Below are positions 24,713-33,009 of a DNA stretch of 64,000 nt, piece by piece. Every line of letters starts with the position of its first letter. Positions within the stretch are counted from its first letter, which is position 1. The stretch is from NCBI RefSeq assembly GCF_900101105.1, contig NZ_FNGA01000002.1:359928-423927 (forward strand), in the 5' to 3' direction. Origin of the DNA: Maridesulfovibrio ferrireducens. Lineage in GTDB: Bacteria > Desulfobacterota > Desulfovibrionia > Desulfovibrionales > Desulfovibrionaceae. The translations under genes and the position numbers were made by a program. A model generated the notes under the pieces. The model was not told where the DNA came from, ran no database searches, and saw only the letters and a program-made list of their open reading frames with translations.

Positions 24713-27304
24713 CTATTGTACAGCAGGAAACAGCTTAAAATCTTCGAAAAATTTCTTTTTATATTTTTCAACTTCGAAACTATTGGTCATGATCATATCA
24801 AGCTGACGTGTGTGAGTAATGAGATAACCTAAAATTTTAAGTCGTCTTTCCATACTCAAACGTTCAAGCCCCTCAAGGCGGGCATTCAAATTGTCTTCCC
24901 TGATCCTCACTCTGAAATCAAATTCATCGAGAATTTCACCGACGAACTTTGCCCGCAGAATACGACGCTCCAGATTAGCGGCTCCGCCCTTGAATTGAAA
25001 ACTTGCATAATTCTCGCTTACCCGGTCGCCAAGCAAAGCTTCCACTCCGCAAAAATGAAAACCGAAACGTGATTGCAGACAACAATATCTTTCCGAAATC
25101 ATGAAATAATTTTTCTGAGAAAAACGAGAAGCGCTGGTAGTATTCAGATCAGGATTAACCGTTGCTTCAAACATTACAGACAACAATCCCTTGGTATGCA
25201 CAGCCGGAGGACCTTCCCATGGGACAGCCTGCATGCCTTCCCATAAAGCGCGCATGGGAGCAGAATTTATATGTTCCAGAAGAACGCATCTATCCGGTCT
25301 TTTTCTCCCTTCGGGAGCAATGCCGTCACCGAGATTAAGAATCCAGAATTGTTTCGGAACATTGCAGATAAGCTGGCGGGATGCGGCCTGAACAAATTCC
25401 TTTTTAGTACCGAACTCGAACATTTCGCGAACAGCCATCTCATGGCAATAACGCATAATGTCATGCAAAGTTTTACAGTGTGAAGGTTTGAATTTAGGTG
25501 AATCAGGATCGGTCAGATTCAGCCGCACAATATGTCTTGCAGCTTTTCTGAGTGTAGCCTGAACAGCACTCCCGCGCATAAGCCGGTGCCTTGGTTTTTC
25601 TTTGAGCAACTCGGTAATCCGGCCGTCATAAATTGCACGCCCATCCGCATCCACAGTTACAACTTGTCCTTCTTCAAAACTGGTCAAAGCACCTTTCACT
25701 CCGAACAGTGCAGGCACTCCGAATTCCCTGGATACATTGGCTAGATGTCCGGCAATACCGCCTTGCTCAGTTATCACAGCACTGCATCGACTCAGAAGTG
25801 CCGCACGACTGGGTAAAGCCTGCTTGAGAACCAAAACACTGCCATCCGGAAAATGAAGAGTATCTGCATCCTTACGCACATGAAAAATTGGTCCGCTTCC
25901 AACCCCCGGGCTGGCAGTTCTTCCGCCCGAAAGCTCTGGAATAAACACCGAACTGTTTTGCAACACTCCTTCAGGGGAATCTTCAAGCTGCATTAAAGGC
26001 CTACATTGCAAAATATAAAGATCGCCTTCTTTCGTAATTGCCCATTCAATATCCTGAGCAGGGCCGAAATGTTCCTCAATGCGAACGGCCTGTTCTGCAA
26101 TGATCACGGCTTGCTCATCAGTTAAAGAAGGCTCATTTCTCCGACTGGTAAGTTGCTGTACACTGCAAACACCCTCTCCGGTATCACAGACATATTTATC
26201 TTTCTTATCTGCTATATGGTGACCGATAACCTGCATGGGAACCGTTCGACCGACCATAAATTCGTCAGCCTCCACAGAACCGTCAACAACAGCTTTCGGC
26301 AATCCCCACACGGAATAAATTGAAATATTTTCATCGCGGATATTCATAGGACTCCGCGAATATGCAACTCCGCCTGCGGCAGCTTCAACCATCATTATAC
26401 AACCGACACTCATTGCAACATCCTCATCCCGGATGCCCCGATTGATGCGGTAAGCCATCGCCTGCAAAGAATATTTGGAAGCCATGACTTCTTTACAGGC
26501 TAAAATCAGAGAACTGCGATCTACATTTAAAATAGAACGATACTGGCCCGCAAAAGCGGCCCCTTCACTGTCTTCACCTAAAGCGCTTGAACGGACCGCG
26601 ACCTTTACTTCTCCCCCCTGACTGGCACATAAAAAATCATATGCCTCCAAGATATCCGTCACGACATCATCCGGCAGGTCAGAATGAATAATCAACTGCA
26701 TGATCTTTGATGAAACCTGAAACATAGCTTCACTATCATCAGCATCAGTAGTTTGAATCAGCCGATCGACCTCTTCCTCCAACCCTTCCTTTTTCATAAA
26801 TTTGCGAAAGGAAGCAGTTGTTACAACAAAACCTGCCGGAATTTTAAGCCCGAGCTTATTTCCAGCTTCACCAAGGGTTGCCATCTTAGGCCCGCACAGA
26901 TCTGCCTGATCCCGCCCTACCTCAGAAAGAGCTAGAACAAGCTCCCCTTCTCCGTTGTGTTGTCTAGATTCAAGGTGAGGTAAAATTTTTTCCTGAATGA
27001 CGGAAAACTGAGCATAAAGTTTTTCATATGAACCCTGATCAAGTTCATTAAGATGTCTTATCATTTGGAAAATTGATGTAGAAATGCGAGTACATAAAGC
27101 CCGCACATAATGCATTCCGTAAGGCTGAAACCCACGAAGAGCTTCTTCAAGCTCAGCCATCAATTCGTGAGTTTCGGAGTTAGCCTGAATAAGCAACCTG
27201 AAATGATCATAGCGGGTCGCGAACGTCCGGCGTATTTCAGCCAGATCTTCTTGTGTTTTCTCGGCTTGTTTTTTCCTGAAAGGAAGCCAGTCAAAGAAGC
27301 TCAT
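24713..27304 (-). CDS. PEP-synthase-like protein with phospho-histidine domain, no PEP-binding barrel
   Basis: 863 residues. About 1-130 is a helical region that is not recognised. About 135-460 is a PPDK-N / ATP-grasp-like nucleotide-binding domain (GPKMATLGEAGNKLGLKIP, VRSSALGEDSEGAAFAGQY, EWAITKEGDLYILQCRPL). About 475-575 is the swivelling phospho-histidine domain with TEQGGIAGHLANVSRE, where H520 is the expected phosphorylated residue. The C-terminal 280 residues are not the PEP/pyruvate TIM barrel of true PEP synthase. The protein should make a phospho-histidine from ATP and pass the phosphate to an unknown acceptor, as in rifampin phosphotransferase-like enzymes. The gene sits among receiver genes and anion transporter genes. 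Function is unknown. Confidence 0.8.
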   Translation of the reverse strand: MSFFDWLPFRKKQAEKTQEDLAEIRRTFATRYDHFRLLIQANSETHELMAELEEALRGFQPYGMHYVRALCTRISTSIFQMIRHLNELDQGSYEKLYAQFSVIQEKILPHLESRQHNGEGELVLALSEVGRDQADLCGPKMATLGEAGNKLGLKIPAGFVVTTASFRKFMKKEGLEEEVDRLIQTTDADDSEAMFQVSSKIMQLIIHSDLPDDVVTDILEAYDFLCASQGGEVKVAVRSSALGEDSEGAAFAGQYRSILNVDRSSLILACKEVMASKYSLQAMAYRINRGIRDEDVAMSVGCIMMVEAAAGGVAYSRSPMNIRDENISIYSVWGLPKAVVDGSVEADEFMVGRTVPMQVIGHHIADKKDKYVCDTGEGVCSVQQLTSRRNEPSLTDEQAVIIAEQAVRIEEHFGPAQDIEWAITKEGDLYILQCRPLMQLEDSPEGVLQNSSVFIPELSGGRTASPGVGSGPIFHVRKDADTLHFPDGSVLVLKQALPSRAALLSRCSAVITEQGGIAGHLANVSREFGVPALFGVKGALTSFEEGQVVTVDADGRAIYDGRITELLKEKPRHRLMRGSAVQATLRKAARHIVRLNLTDPDSPKFKPSHCKTLHDIMRYCHEMAVREMFEFGTKKEFVQAASRQLICNVPKQFWILNLGDGIAPEGRKRPDRCVLLEHINSAPMRALWEGMQAVPWEGPPAVHTKGLLSVMFEATVNPDLNTTSASRFSQKNYFMISERYCCLQSRFGFHFCGVEALLGDRVSENYASFQFKGGAANLERRILRAKFVGEILDEFDFRVRIREDNLNARLEGLERLSMERRLKILGYLITHTRQLDMIMTNSFEVEKYKKKFFEDFKLFPAVQ

Positions 27305-27348
27305 ATGTTCGCAACCCGCTTATTATTAATTATTATCCAACATGGAAA

Positions 27349-28059
27349 TTACGCTTCTTTCTTTCTACTAGACGTCATTTCCAAGCCTATTCCCTCGAAC
27401 ATGAAGAATATAGCATACCCCCACCACATGGTGTAAACAACGTAGAATATCAGTGAGAAAGCAATGACGCCCCATCGTTCAGAAGCTTGCTGTCCTTCAA
27501 TCCCATAATAGTTGTAACCAACTTCTATGGCTCGATTAATAACATTCTTACCGATGAACGTTGCCGGAGGAAAAGCTTTCTGCTGATCCAAAGAAGCTTT
27601 CACTTCTTTCATAGTCTGCCACCAAACATACAAAGCCTGTCTGGCATCCATTCCATATTTTTCTACAAGGACTTGGCCTTTATTATGAAACATGACATCC
27701 GAATCTTCAGTTACACTAGTCATAAGCTTCCCGATATCTCCGGAAACGGCGATACCCTGCTCTGCCTTGGCAACATCGAAACCATTTTTTTCCAACAAAG
27801 TCGTAGCATATGGAATATACTTCGGCTGATCTTTAAAAATGGTTGTTTCAAAACTTTGCCCATCAAACTTTTTAATTCCTTCCATTACTTGAGGAATATA
27901 ATAAGTCGAGCCCTTGGATATTGAATTAAACAGGTCATCTGAAGCATGGAATGCATTCATGCCATTAAAACTCGGGGTAAACATATAATAGAGAACGCCC
28001 AGAAAACCTATAGCAAGAGTCAGCCCCTGATAAAATGCTTTTTTATTACGTACCAACAT
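27349..28059 (-). CDS. Conserved membrane protein of unknown function, TSUP neighbour
   Basis: 236 residues; I do not recognise a family. One membrane helix near the N-terminus (about 10-28) and one near the C-terminus (about 195-222, rich in W/Y/F) bracket a soluble, probably periplasmic domain of about 165 residues. The domain has a Lys- and acid-rich surface and segments such as SISKGSTYYIPQVMEGIKK and YGMDARQALYVWWQTMKEV. It lies 3 bases after the TSUP permease gene, so the two are almost certainly co-translated and may form one transport or sensing complex. Confidence 0.75.
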   Translation of the reverse strand: MLVRNKKAFYQGLTLAIGFLGVLYYMFTPSFNGMNAFHASDDLFNSISKGSTYYIPQVMEGIKKFDGQSFETTIFKDQPKYIPYATTLLEKNGFDVAKAEQGIAVSGDIGKLMTSVTEDSDVMFHNKGQVLVEKYGMDARQALYVWWQTMKEVKASLDQQKAFPPATFIGKNVINRAIEVGYNYYGIEGQQASERWGVIAFSLIFYVVYTMWWGYAIFFMFEGIGLEMTSSRKKEA

Positions 28060-28062
28060 AGC

Positions 28063-29322
28063 TTAGCCCTCTCTCAGTTCCTTGGTTTTGGATAGGAACG
28101 TACCTATTACCCACACTGCAAAGACTCCGATGGTCAGGAAGAATAGCCAGTTACCTATATTTGCTAGCAACCCGGACAAGTCCTGACTTATGGAAATGAA
28201 CTTCATATCATTTAACTTACCCGGCATAGCAAACAGCCTGTTTACAAAACCGGCCAAAATAGCCAGAGCGTAAAAACCACGGATATATAATCCGGGAACA
28301 AGCTTGGTTACGAGTGCGCCTATCTGGATACCCAGCAGCGACCCCAGTAACATCCCCATTGCCAAAGTATAAAAGATAAAACCATAAATTGCGTACTGAC
28401 TTATTGCAGCAAATCCAGCGGTAAAAATGATCTGGAAAATATCAGTACCAACAGTTGTAAAAGAACTTACGCCAAGGACGTATACAAACATTGGGAAGGT
28501 AAGAAAGCCTCCGCCAACACCCATGATCGCTGCCATAAACCCGACGACTAAACCACAGAGAGCAACAAACAGACCTGAGATTTTTTTACCACCGGGAATC
28601 AAATCTTCATCAAAAGAAATCATTGGTGGAATATTCGCAGACTGGAGCTTAGCAGGAAGTCCGCCTGTTCCGCCGCCGCCTCCGTGCGCATCACCGCCGC
28701 CTCCGGCTTTACGCAACCGCAGGAAGTCAGACATTGCATATATTCCAAGAAATCCTAGCAAAACTACATAGATAACTGAAATAAAAGCATCAGATGCAAC
28801 AGGATTGGCCTCGTAGATCATACGGTTCAAAATACCGCCCCCGAGAACACCTGCTCCTGACCCCACTAGGAAGGCAACCGCCAGTCCAACTGAAACATTA
28901 CCAAGTTTCTTATGTACAGCCGTTCCCATGATTGCCTTTGCAAAGATATGGAACAGATCGGTACCAACAGCCAGAATCCCTTTAATACCAGCCGACATCA
29001 AAGCAGGAGTAATGATGAAACCACCACCAGCCCCGATACAACCAGTAATCAAACCTGCACACAGCCCGATGGCTATAGAGGCCAGAAAGATACCTGTTGT
29101 ATAAAAAGCGGGAGTATAGGCCTTTTTACCGCCAAGCATTTCCGGCAAATTGAGTTCATCCGCAAATGCGAGAGAAACCATCAATCCCAACGCGGTGAGT
29201 ATGGCAATAAGCCAAACCTTGCGTTTGTCCCGAATAATGCTGGTGGAAACCTCCAAATCCCATCTTGCATGAGCTATGGCTGCCTCCTGCATCGCTGCAT
29301 AAAATTTACGTGCGAAATTCAT
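28063..29322 (-). CDS. TSUP (TauE/SafE) family anion permease
   Basis: 419 residues with an N-terminal cytoplasmic stretch (about 1-32) and eight or more membrane helices in two repeats. Each repeat has the glycine-rich TSUP signature: GLITGCIGAGGGFIITPAL (about 89-107) and AAIMGVGGGFLTFPMFVY (about 265-282). Between them is a glycine/histidine-rich linker (GGGGDAHGGGGGTGG, about 207-221). The family exports or imports sulfite, sulfoacetate, thiosulfate or related anions. It is followed closely by an unknown two-helix membrane protein gene and lies in the operon that also encodes SulP, so a sulfur-oxyanion role is likely but not shown. Confidence 0.9.
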   Translation of the reverse strand: MNFARKFYAAMQEAAIAHARWDLEVSTSIIRDKRKVWLIAILTALGLMVSLAFADELNLPEMLGGKKAYTPAFYTTGIFLASIAIGLCAGLITGCIGAGGGFIITPALMSAGIKGILAVGTDLFHIFAKAIMGTAVHKKLGNVSVGLAVAFLVGSGAGVLGGGILNRMIYEANPVASDAFISVIYVVLLGFLGIYAMSDFLRLRKAGGGGDAHGGGGGTGGLPAKLQSANIPPMISFDEDLIPGGKKISGLFVALCGLVVGFMAAIMGVGGGFLTFPMFVYVLGVSSFTTVGTDIFQIIFTAGFAAISQYAIYGFIFYTLAMGMLLGSLLGIQIGALVTKLVPGLYIRGFYALAILAGFVNRLFAMPGKLNDMKFISISQDLSGLLANIGNWLFFLTIGVFAVWVIGTFLSKTKELREG

Positions 29323-29348
29323 AAGATTACCCTTATTTTAATTTTTGC

Positions 29349-29759
29349 TTACCCATTTTTGACCATTGCCATTATTCTCTCCTCCTGATGCATTTTGCGT
29401 CTGAAGGCGTCCTCCAATTTGTAGTAGAGCCTCTCAAATTTCACCGGCTTCATCATATAATCGAATGCACCGAGTTCCATACCTCGAATGGCGACCTCGA
29501 CACTGGCGTGCCCTGTAAGCATGATGGCTTCAATGAGCGGCCAGCGTTGCTTGATCAAACTAAGAAGTGTCAGACCGTCCATCCCGGGCATTTTAACATC
29601 GAGTAAAACAACATCCGCTTCAAAAGTTTCAAGCTTGTTCAGAGCCTCTTCTCCCGATGCGGCAAGTTCCACGGTATTTCCCCGCTTACTCAACCTTTTG
29701 CCCAGTGTGCGAAGGAAATCTCCCTCATCATCTACAAGAAGCACATTGATGGAGCACAT
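29349..29759 (-). CDS. Single-domain response regulator
   Basis: 136 residues from the ATG at 29759 (GGAG nine bases upstream); an ATG at 29774, directly after the preceding stop, is also possible. Receiver domain with NVLLVDDEGDF, phosphoacceptor Asp in VVLLDVKMPGMDG, IMLTGHASVE and MMKPVKFE. A short helical tail (YYKLEDAFRRKMHQEERIMAM) could dimerise or bind a partner. Third of three receivers in a row after the kinase gene; the TSUP gene follows 26 bases later. Confidence 0.88.
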   Translation of the reverse strand: MCSINVLLVDDEGDFLRTLGKRLSKRGNTVELAASGEEALNKLETFEADVVLLDVKMPGMDGLTLLSLIKQRWPLIEAIMLTGHASVEVAIRGMELGAFDYMMKPVKFERLYYKLEDAFRRKMHQEERIMAMVKNG

Positions 29760-29775
29760 TGCAGTTTTCTCCATT

Positions 29776-30147
29776 TTAACGATTAACAGCCTGATGAATT
29801 TTTTCGAGCAACTCTTCAAGATCACAAGGTTTTAAAAGATAATCAAAAGCACCGTATGACACGCCCTCTTTTGCTGCTTTCTCCGAACCGTGCCCTGTAA
29901 GCATAATTACAGGCATGTCCGGGTCCATCTTTTTGAATATCTTAAGCACCTCAATGCCATCCATGTCTTCCATCTTGAGATCCAGAATCGCGACATCAAA
30001 ATCATTCTTCCTTAGAATCTGAATTGCGACGGTGCCACCGACTGCAGTAAGAATATCCAAACCGCGTTTCCCAAGACGTTTTTGTAAAACCTCGGTAAAC
30101 CCCGTTTCATCATCTACAAGCAGAACCCGGATCACTTCAGTATTCAT
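29776..30147 (-). CDS. Single-domain response regulator
   Basis: 123 residues, receiver only: RVLLVDDETGF, phosphoacceptor Asp in VAILDLKMEDMDG, IMLTGHGSEKAA and LLKPCDLEELLEKI. It is about as short as a receiver can be. Second of three tandem receivers; it resembles its neighbours strongly (the LSKR/LGKRG and GAFDYLLKPC segments), which suggests local gene duplication. Confidence 0.9.
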   Translation of the reverse strand: MNTEVIRVLLVDDETGFTEVLQKRLGKRGLDILTAVGGTVAIQILRKNDFDVAILDLKMEDMDGIEVLKIFKKMDPDMPVIMLTGHGSEKAAKEGVSYGAFDYLLKPCDLEELLEKIHQAVNR

Positions 30148-30158
30148 AGCAACTCCCT

Positions 30159-30590
30159 TTAGTCACCTCTGCGCAATTCAATATGCCTTGCTCTGGCCTC
30201 ATAAATCTTAGTTTCCTGAGACTGCTTTTTCAGATAGGCATCTTTGATTTTTGCAAGAAGCTCTTCCATCTCACAAGGCTTCAACATATAATCAAATGCT
30301 CCGTTCTTCATGCCGTCAATGGCACTTTCAACCGTGGCATGTCCGGTGAGCATAATGACTTCTACCAACGGGTATTCTGTCTTAATTATTTTAAGAACAT
30401 CAATTCCGTTAATACCGGGCATTTTGACATCCAGAACGACAACATCGATAGCGCCATACTTCGCAAGAGCCGCAAGCCCCTCCTGACCGTTATAAGCCGT
30501 GTAGACAGTCAGACTCCGCTTGCTAAGCCGCTTTGACATAGTGTCAACAAAGCCCTGTTCATCATCAATAAGAAGAATGGTAGCTAACAT
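30159..30590 (-). CDS. Single-domain response regulator
   Basis: 143 residues: TILLIDDEQGF, phosphoacceptor Asp in VVVLDVKMPGING, IMLTGHATVESA and YMLKPCEMEELLAKI, then a charged helical tail (LKKQSQETKIYEARARHIEL). First receiver after the histidine kinase gene and thus its most likely direct partner. It is close in sequence to the two following receivers, including the shared GAFDYMLKPCE segment. Confidence 0.9.
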   Translation of the reverse strand: MLATILLIDDEQGFVDTMSKRLSKRSLTVYTAYNGQEGLAALAKYGAIDVVVLDVKMPGINGIDVLKIIKTEYPLVEVIMLTGHATVESAIDGMKNGAFDYMLKPCEMEELLAKIKDAYLKKQSQETKIYEARARHIELRRGD

Positions 30591-30638
30591 GACATAACCT
30601 CCTATTTTATTTATTTTTTACTCACAAAAAAACACTCA

Positions 30639-32366
30639 TCAAAGCACACATCCAGAATTTGCAGACTTTTCATCCTGCTCCAATTCAAGTCCGGCTAAAG
30701 GCAATTTGAGAGTGAAAACAGTTCCCTTATCGAGAGCGGATTTCACAGTGATTTCGCCCTTCATTTTACTTATAATACCGTAGATTATGGACAACCCGAG
30801 TCCGGTCCCTTTGCCCACAGGCTTGGTAGTAAAAAAGGGATCGAAAATTCGAGAAAGATTGGATTTTGGAATGCCGCATCCCGTATCGGCAATAGACACC
30901 GCCACAACATCGTTTTCAAAGCGAGTTGCAATATCAAGCTCCCCTCCTCCGGGGTCCATTGAATCGATGGCATTATTAATGAGATTTAGAAGAACTTGCT
31001 GTAGTTCGGATGGGCTGGCGGCAACTTCCGGCAAATTATCTGCCAGACTGGTTTCAATATTAACATTGGCATACTTGGCGCGCTGTTCACACAATTCAGC
31101 CATTTCATGGATCAAATCATTTAAACAAACCCGTATAATGGTCGGATCGATCTTATGCGCAAAACTAAGCAGTTTATGAGTTATATCCTTGCAGCGCGAA
31201 CCCTGACTTCGAATCTGATTCAACGCCCGCGACACTTCACGTTCATTATCGTCAACATACAGCCCTTCCTCGAGCAAATCCTGAATCCACCCGGCCTCTT
31301 CAACCATAATGGCTACGGGATTATTGATCTCGTGGGCTATTCCGGCTGCCAACTCACCAACGGAAGCGAGCTTACCGGCCTCTATAACCTGCTCATTCAT
31401 CATGTCCTTTTCAAGATCAGACCGCTCCACTTTACGCGCCATCCGCTTAGACATGAGGTAAGCCATTGCAATAATAGCTATACCGCCGAGCAAGATAACT
31501 ACTGCCGCAAGATTTCTGGCCTGATTAAGATCGGAAAAAGCATCACTTACATCCTGCTGATAGACCATCAGCCAGTCGCCGTTCTTGATCGAGCTGATCA
31601 CAAAAATTGTCTCATGGCCGGTCGCAGGGTTTATTTCCGTACTGATGGAAGCCCGACGTCGCGCCAAACCTGAAAATTCATTCTTTCCAGCGGCCAATTC
31701 CTTCAAAAAAGGAACTTCTTTTATAAGATCTTTACGCGGCGTAGTCTGAAACTCACCACTACGATTAATAATAAAAGCCAGCCCTGTTTCACCGATGCGA
31801 ATATCTTCCACCAGCTTATTGAACGTGATAAAATCAAGAGTAGTGCGCAGCACCCACTTTTCACCTTTCGACTCAATAAGAACGGCTATAATAAAATGCG
31901 GAACCCCTCGAAGACCGAGGAAGACATCACTGACGTATACTTGGCGTTCCTGTACATTCTTAAACCAGTCTGCTTCGGCATAATTCGCGCCCCGAAGATT
32001 AAACGGTCCAACATACGCAACCTGAATGCCTTTACTGTTCACCAGTCCGAGATCAACAAAATCCCCTCTATGATGACGGAGCAAAGAATTATGCAAAGCT
32101 TCAAGACGTGCTTCGCTTTTTAAATTGGCTATGCCTTCCACATCCGCCAGAACCTGTATTTCAGCTATTTTTTCTTTAAGGTAGGAATCAACGTTTTGGT
32201 CGTGTTTGAGAACAAGTTCCCGCAAATGGGCTACGACTTTGCCCTTATAAGCGACGCTGTATTGATAGCCTGCCAAAAGAGCGATAATGAGTAACGGAGT
32301 AAACGACACAAGAATAATCGTGAACATCATACTCTTCGCCAAGCCATGATAGTAATGATTAGACAT
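30639..32366 (-). CDS. Membrane sensor histidine kinase with Cache-type periplasmic domain
   Basis: 575 residues from the ATG at 32366 (GGAG 7 bases upstream), overlapping the previous gene by 8 bases. Membrane helix about 12-35; periplasmic double-Cache-like domain about 40-280 (GLVNSKGIQVAYVGPFNLRGANYAEADWF, VSDVFLGLRGVPHFIIAV); membrane helix about 285-305; coiled linker; HisKA with GELAAGIAHEINNPVA; HATPase with NLINNAIDSMD, DTGCGIP and GKGTGLGLS. Cache domains bind small carboxylates, amino acids and similar ligands. It is the only kinase in the ten-gene operon and would serve up to four receivers. Confidence 0.92.
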   Translation of the reverse strand: MSNHYYHGLAKSMMFTIILVSFTPLLIIALLAGYQYSVAYKGKVVAHLRELVLKHDQNVDSYLKEKIAEIQVLADVEGIANLKSEARLEALHNSLLRHHRGDFVDLGLVNSKGIQVAYVGPFNLRGANYAEADWFKNVQERQVYVSDVFLGLRGVPHFIIAVLIESKGEKWVLRTTLDFITFNKLVEDIRIGETGLAFIINRSGEFQTTPRKDLIKEVPFLKELAAGKNEFSGLARRRASISTEINPATGHETIFVISSIKNGDWLMVYQQDVSDAFSDLNQARNLAAVVILLGGIAIIAMAYLMSKRMARKVERSDLEKDMMNEQVIEAGKLASVGELAAGIAHEINNPVAIMVEEAGWIQDLLEEGLYVDDNEREVSRALNQIRSQGSRCKDITHKLLSFAHKIDPTIIRVCLNDLIHEMAELCEQRAKYANVNIETSLADNLPEVAASPSELQQVLLNLINNAIDSMDPGGGELDIATRFENDVVAVSIADTGCGIPKSNLSRIFDPFFTTKPVGKGTGLGLSIIYGIISKMKGEITVKSALDKGTVFTLKLPLAGLELEQDEKSANSGCVL

Positions 32367-32775
32367 AACTATTCTCCGGCTCATCATCCTCGATTAAATC
32401 CGGATAATATCGCTTCAACACGACAGAAACCATGCGAGTCAAATTTTCCGGATTACCGCTTTTCTCAACCATAGCGGCTACCTTTTGGAGAAATGGATCT
32501 TCTGACAGCTCTTCAAGGTAGCTATGCAAGATAACCGGGATATTGGGATAGTTGGTTACAAGCTGCTGTAGCAACCCACCATCCAAACCCTCAGGAGTGT
32601 TCACAGCGAGCACAACGAGATGAGTCGGGGTATCTGAATCGAGCTTCGAAAATAACTCATTCCCGTTACCTGCATCTTCTACTATAAAATTTCGTCTTGA
32701 AAATTCCCGACGCAAAAAGTCCCGCATGCGGCGGTTACGTTCTACAATGAGAATTCTGACTTCAGTCCTTTGCAT
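32359..32775 (-). CDS. Pseudo-receiver domain protein
   Basis: 138 residues from the ATG at 32775 (GGAGG 5 bases upstream; a nearby longer start overlaps that site). The fold pattern of a CheY-like receiver is clear (RILIVERNRRMRDFLRREF, then VVLAVNTPEGLDGG), but the key residues are gone. The acidic pair is E12/R13 and the phosphoacceptor position is A57 (LAVNTP where receivers have LDVxMP). It cannot be phosphorylated in the normal way. It is the first gene after a sigma-54 promoter and overlaps the kinase gene. It may be a constitutive or ligand-controlled regulator of the kinase or receivers. Confidence 0.8.
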   Translation of the reverse strand: MQRTEVRILIVERNRRMRDFLRREFSRRNFIVEDAGNGNELFSKLDSDTPTHLVVLAVNTPEGLDGGLLQQLVTNYPNIPVILHSYLEELSEDPFLQKVAAMVEKSGNPENLTRMVSVVLKRYYPDLIEDDEPENSYV

Positions 32776-32811
32776 CCATTCCTCCAACAGGTTTACTTCT
32801 GGAATGGTAAA

Positions 32812-32827
32812 GGCAATAGTTGTGCCA
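32812..32827 (-). promoter_or_regulatory. Sigma-54 (-24/-12) promoter of the receiver/TSUP/SulP operon
   Basis: The minus strand reads TGGCACAACTATTGCC, with TGGCAC, five bases and TTGC at exact -24/-12 spacing; only the last base departs from TTGCW. It lies 37 bases upstream of the pseudo-receiver start, so the leader is short. The NtrC-type activator gene ends, with its own terminator, immediately upstream. Confidence 0.85.
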
Positions 32828-32943
32828 AGATTTCACGCAGAGCTACACACTTTCAACATATTTAATTAATTGTATATTTTAATAAACAGAGGAAGGCTAA
32901 ACAAGATAAAACACACTGCAACTGTCCATTTTTTTTACAACAC

Positions 32944-32984
32944 GAAAAAGAAGCCGTCGCCCACAGACATGGACGACGGCTTCT
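32944..32984 (-). terminator. Intrinsic terminator of the NtrC-type regulator gene
   Basis: AGAAGCCGTCG (32949-32959) pairs with CGACGGCTTCT (32974-32984). On the minus strand the stem is followed by TTTTCGTG (complement of 32941-32948). It separates the kinase/activator pair from the sigma-54 promoter of the next operon. Confidence 0.9.
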
Positions 32985-33009
32985 ATTAAGCAGATATATT
33001 GGTAACTTT

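Noticed and set aside
24713-27304. Annotation as true phosphoenolpyruvate synthase (ppsA)
   Set aside because: The PEP/pyruvate-binding barrel with its catalytic Cys region is absent; only the ATP and phospho-histidine domains match.
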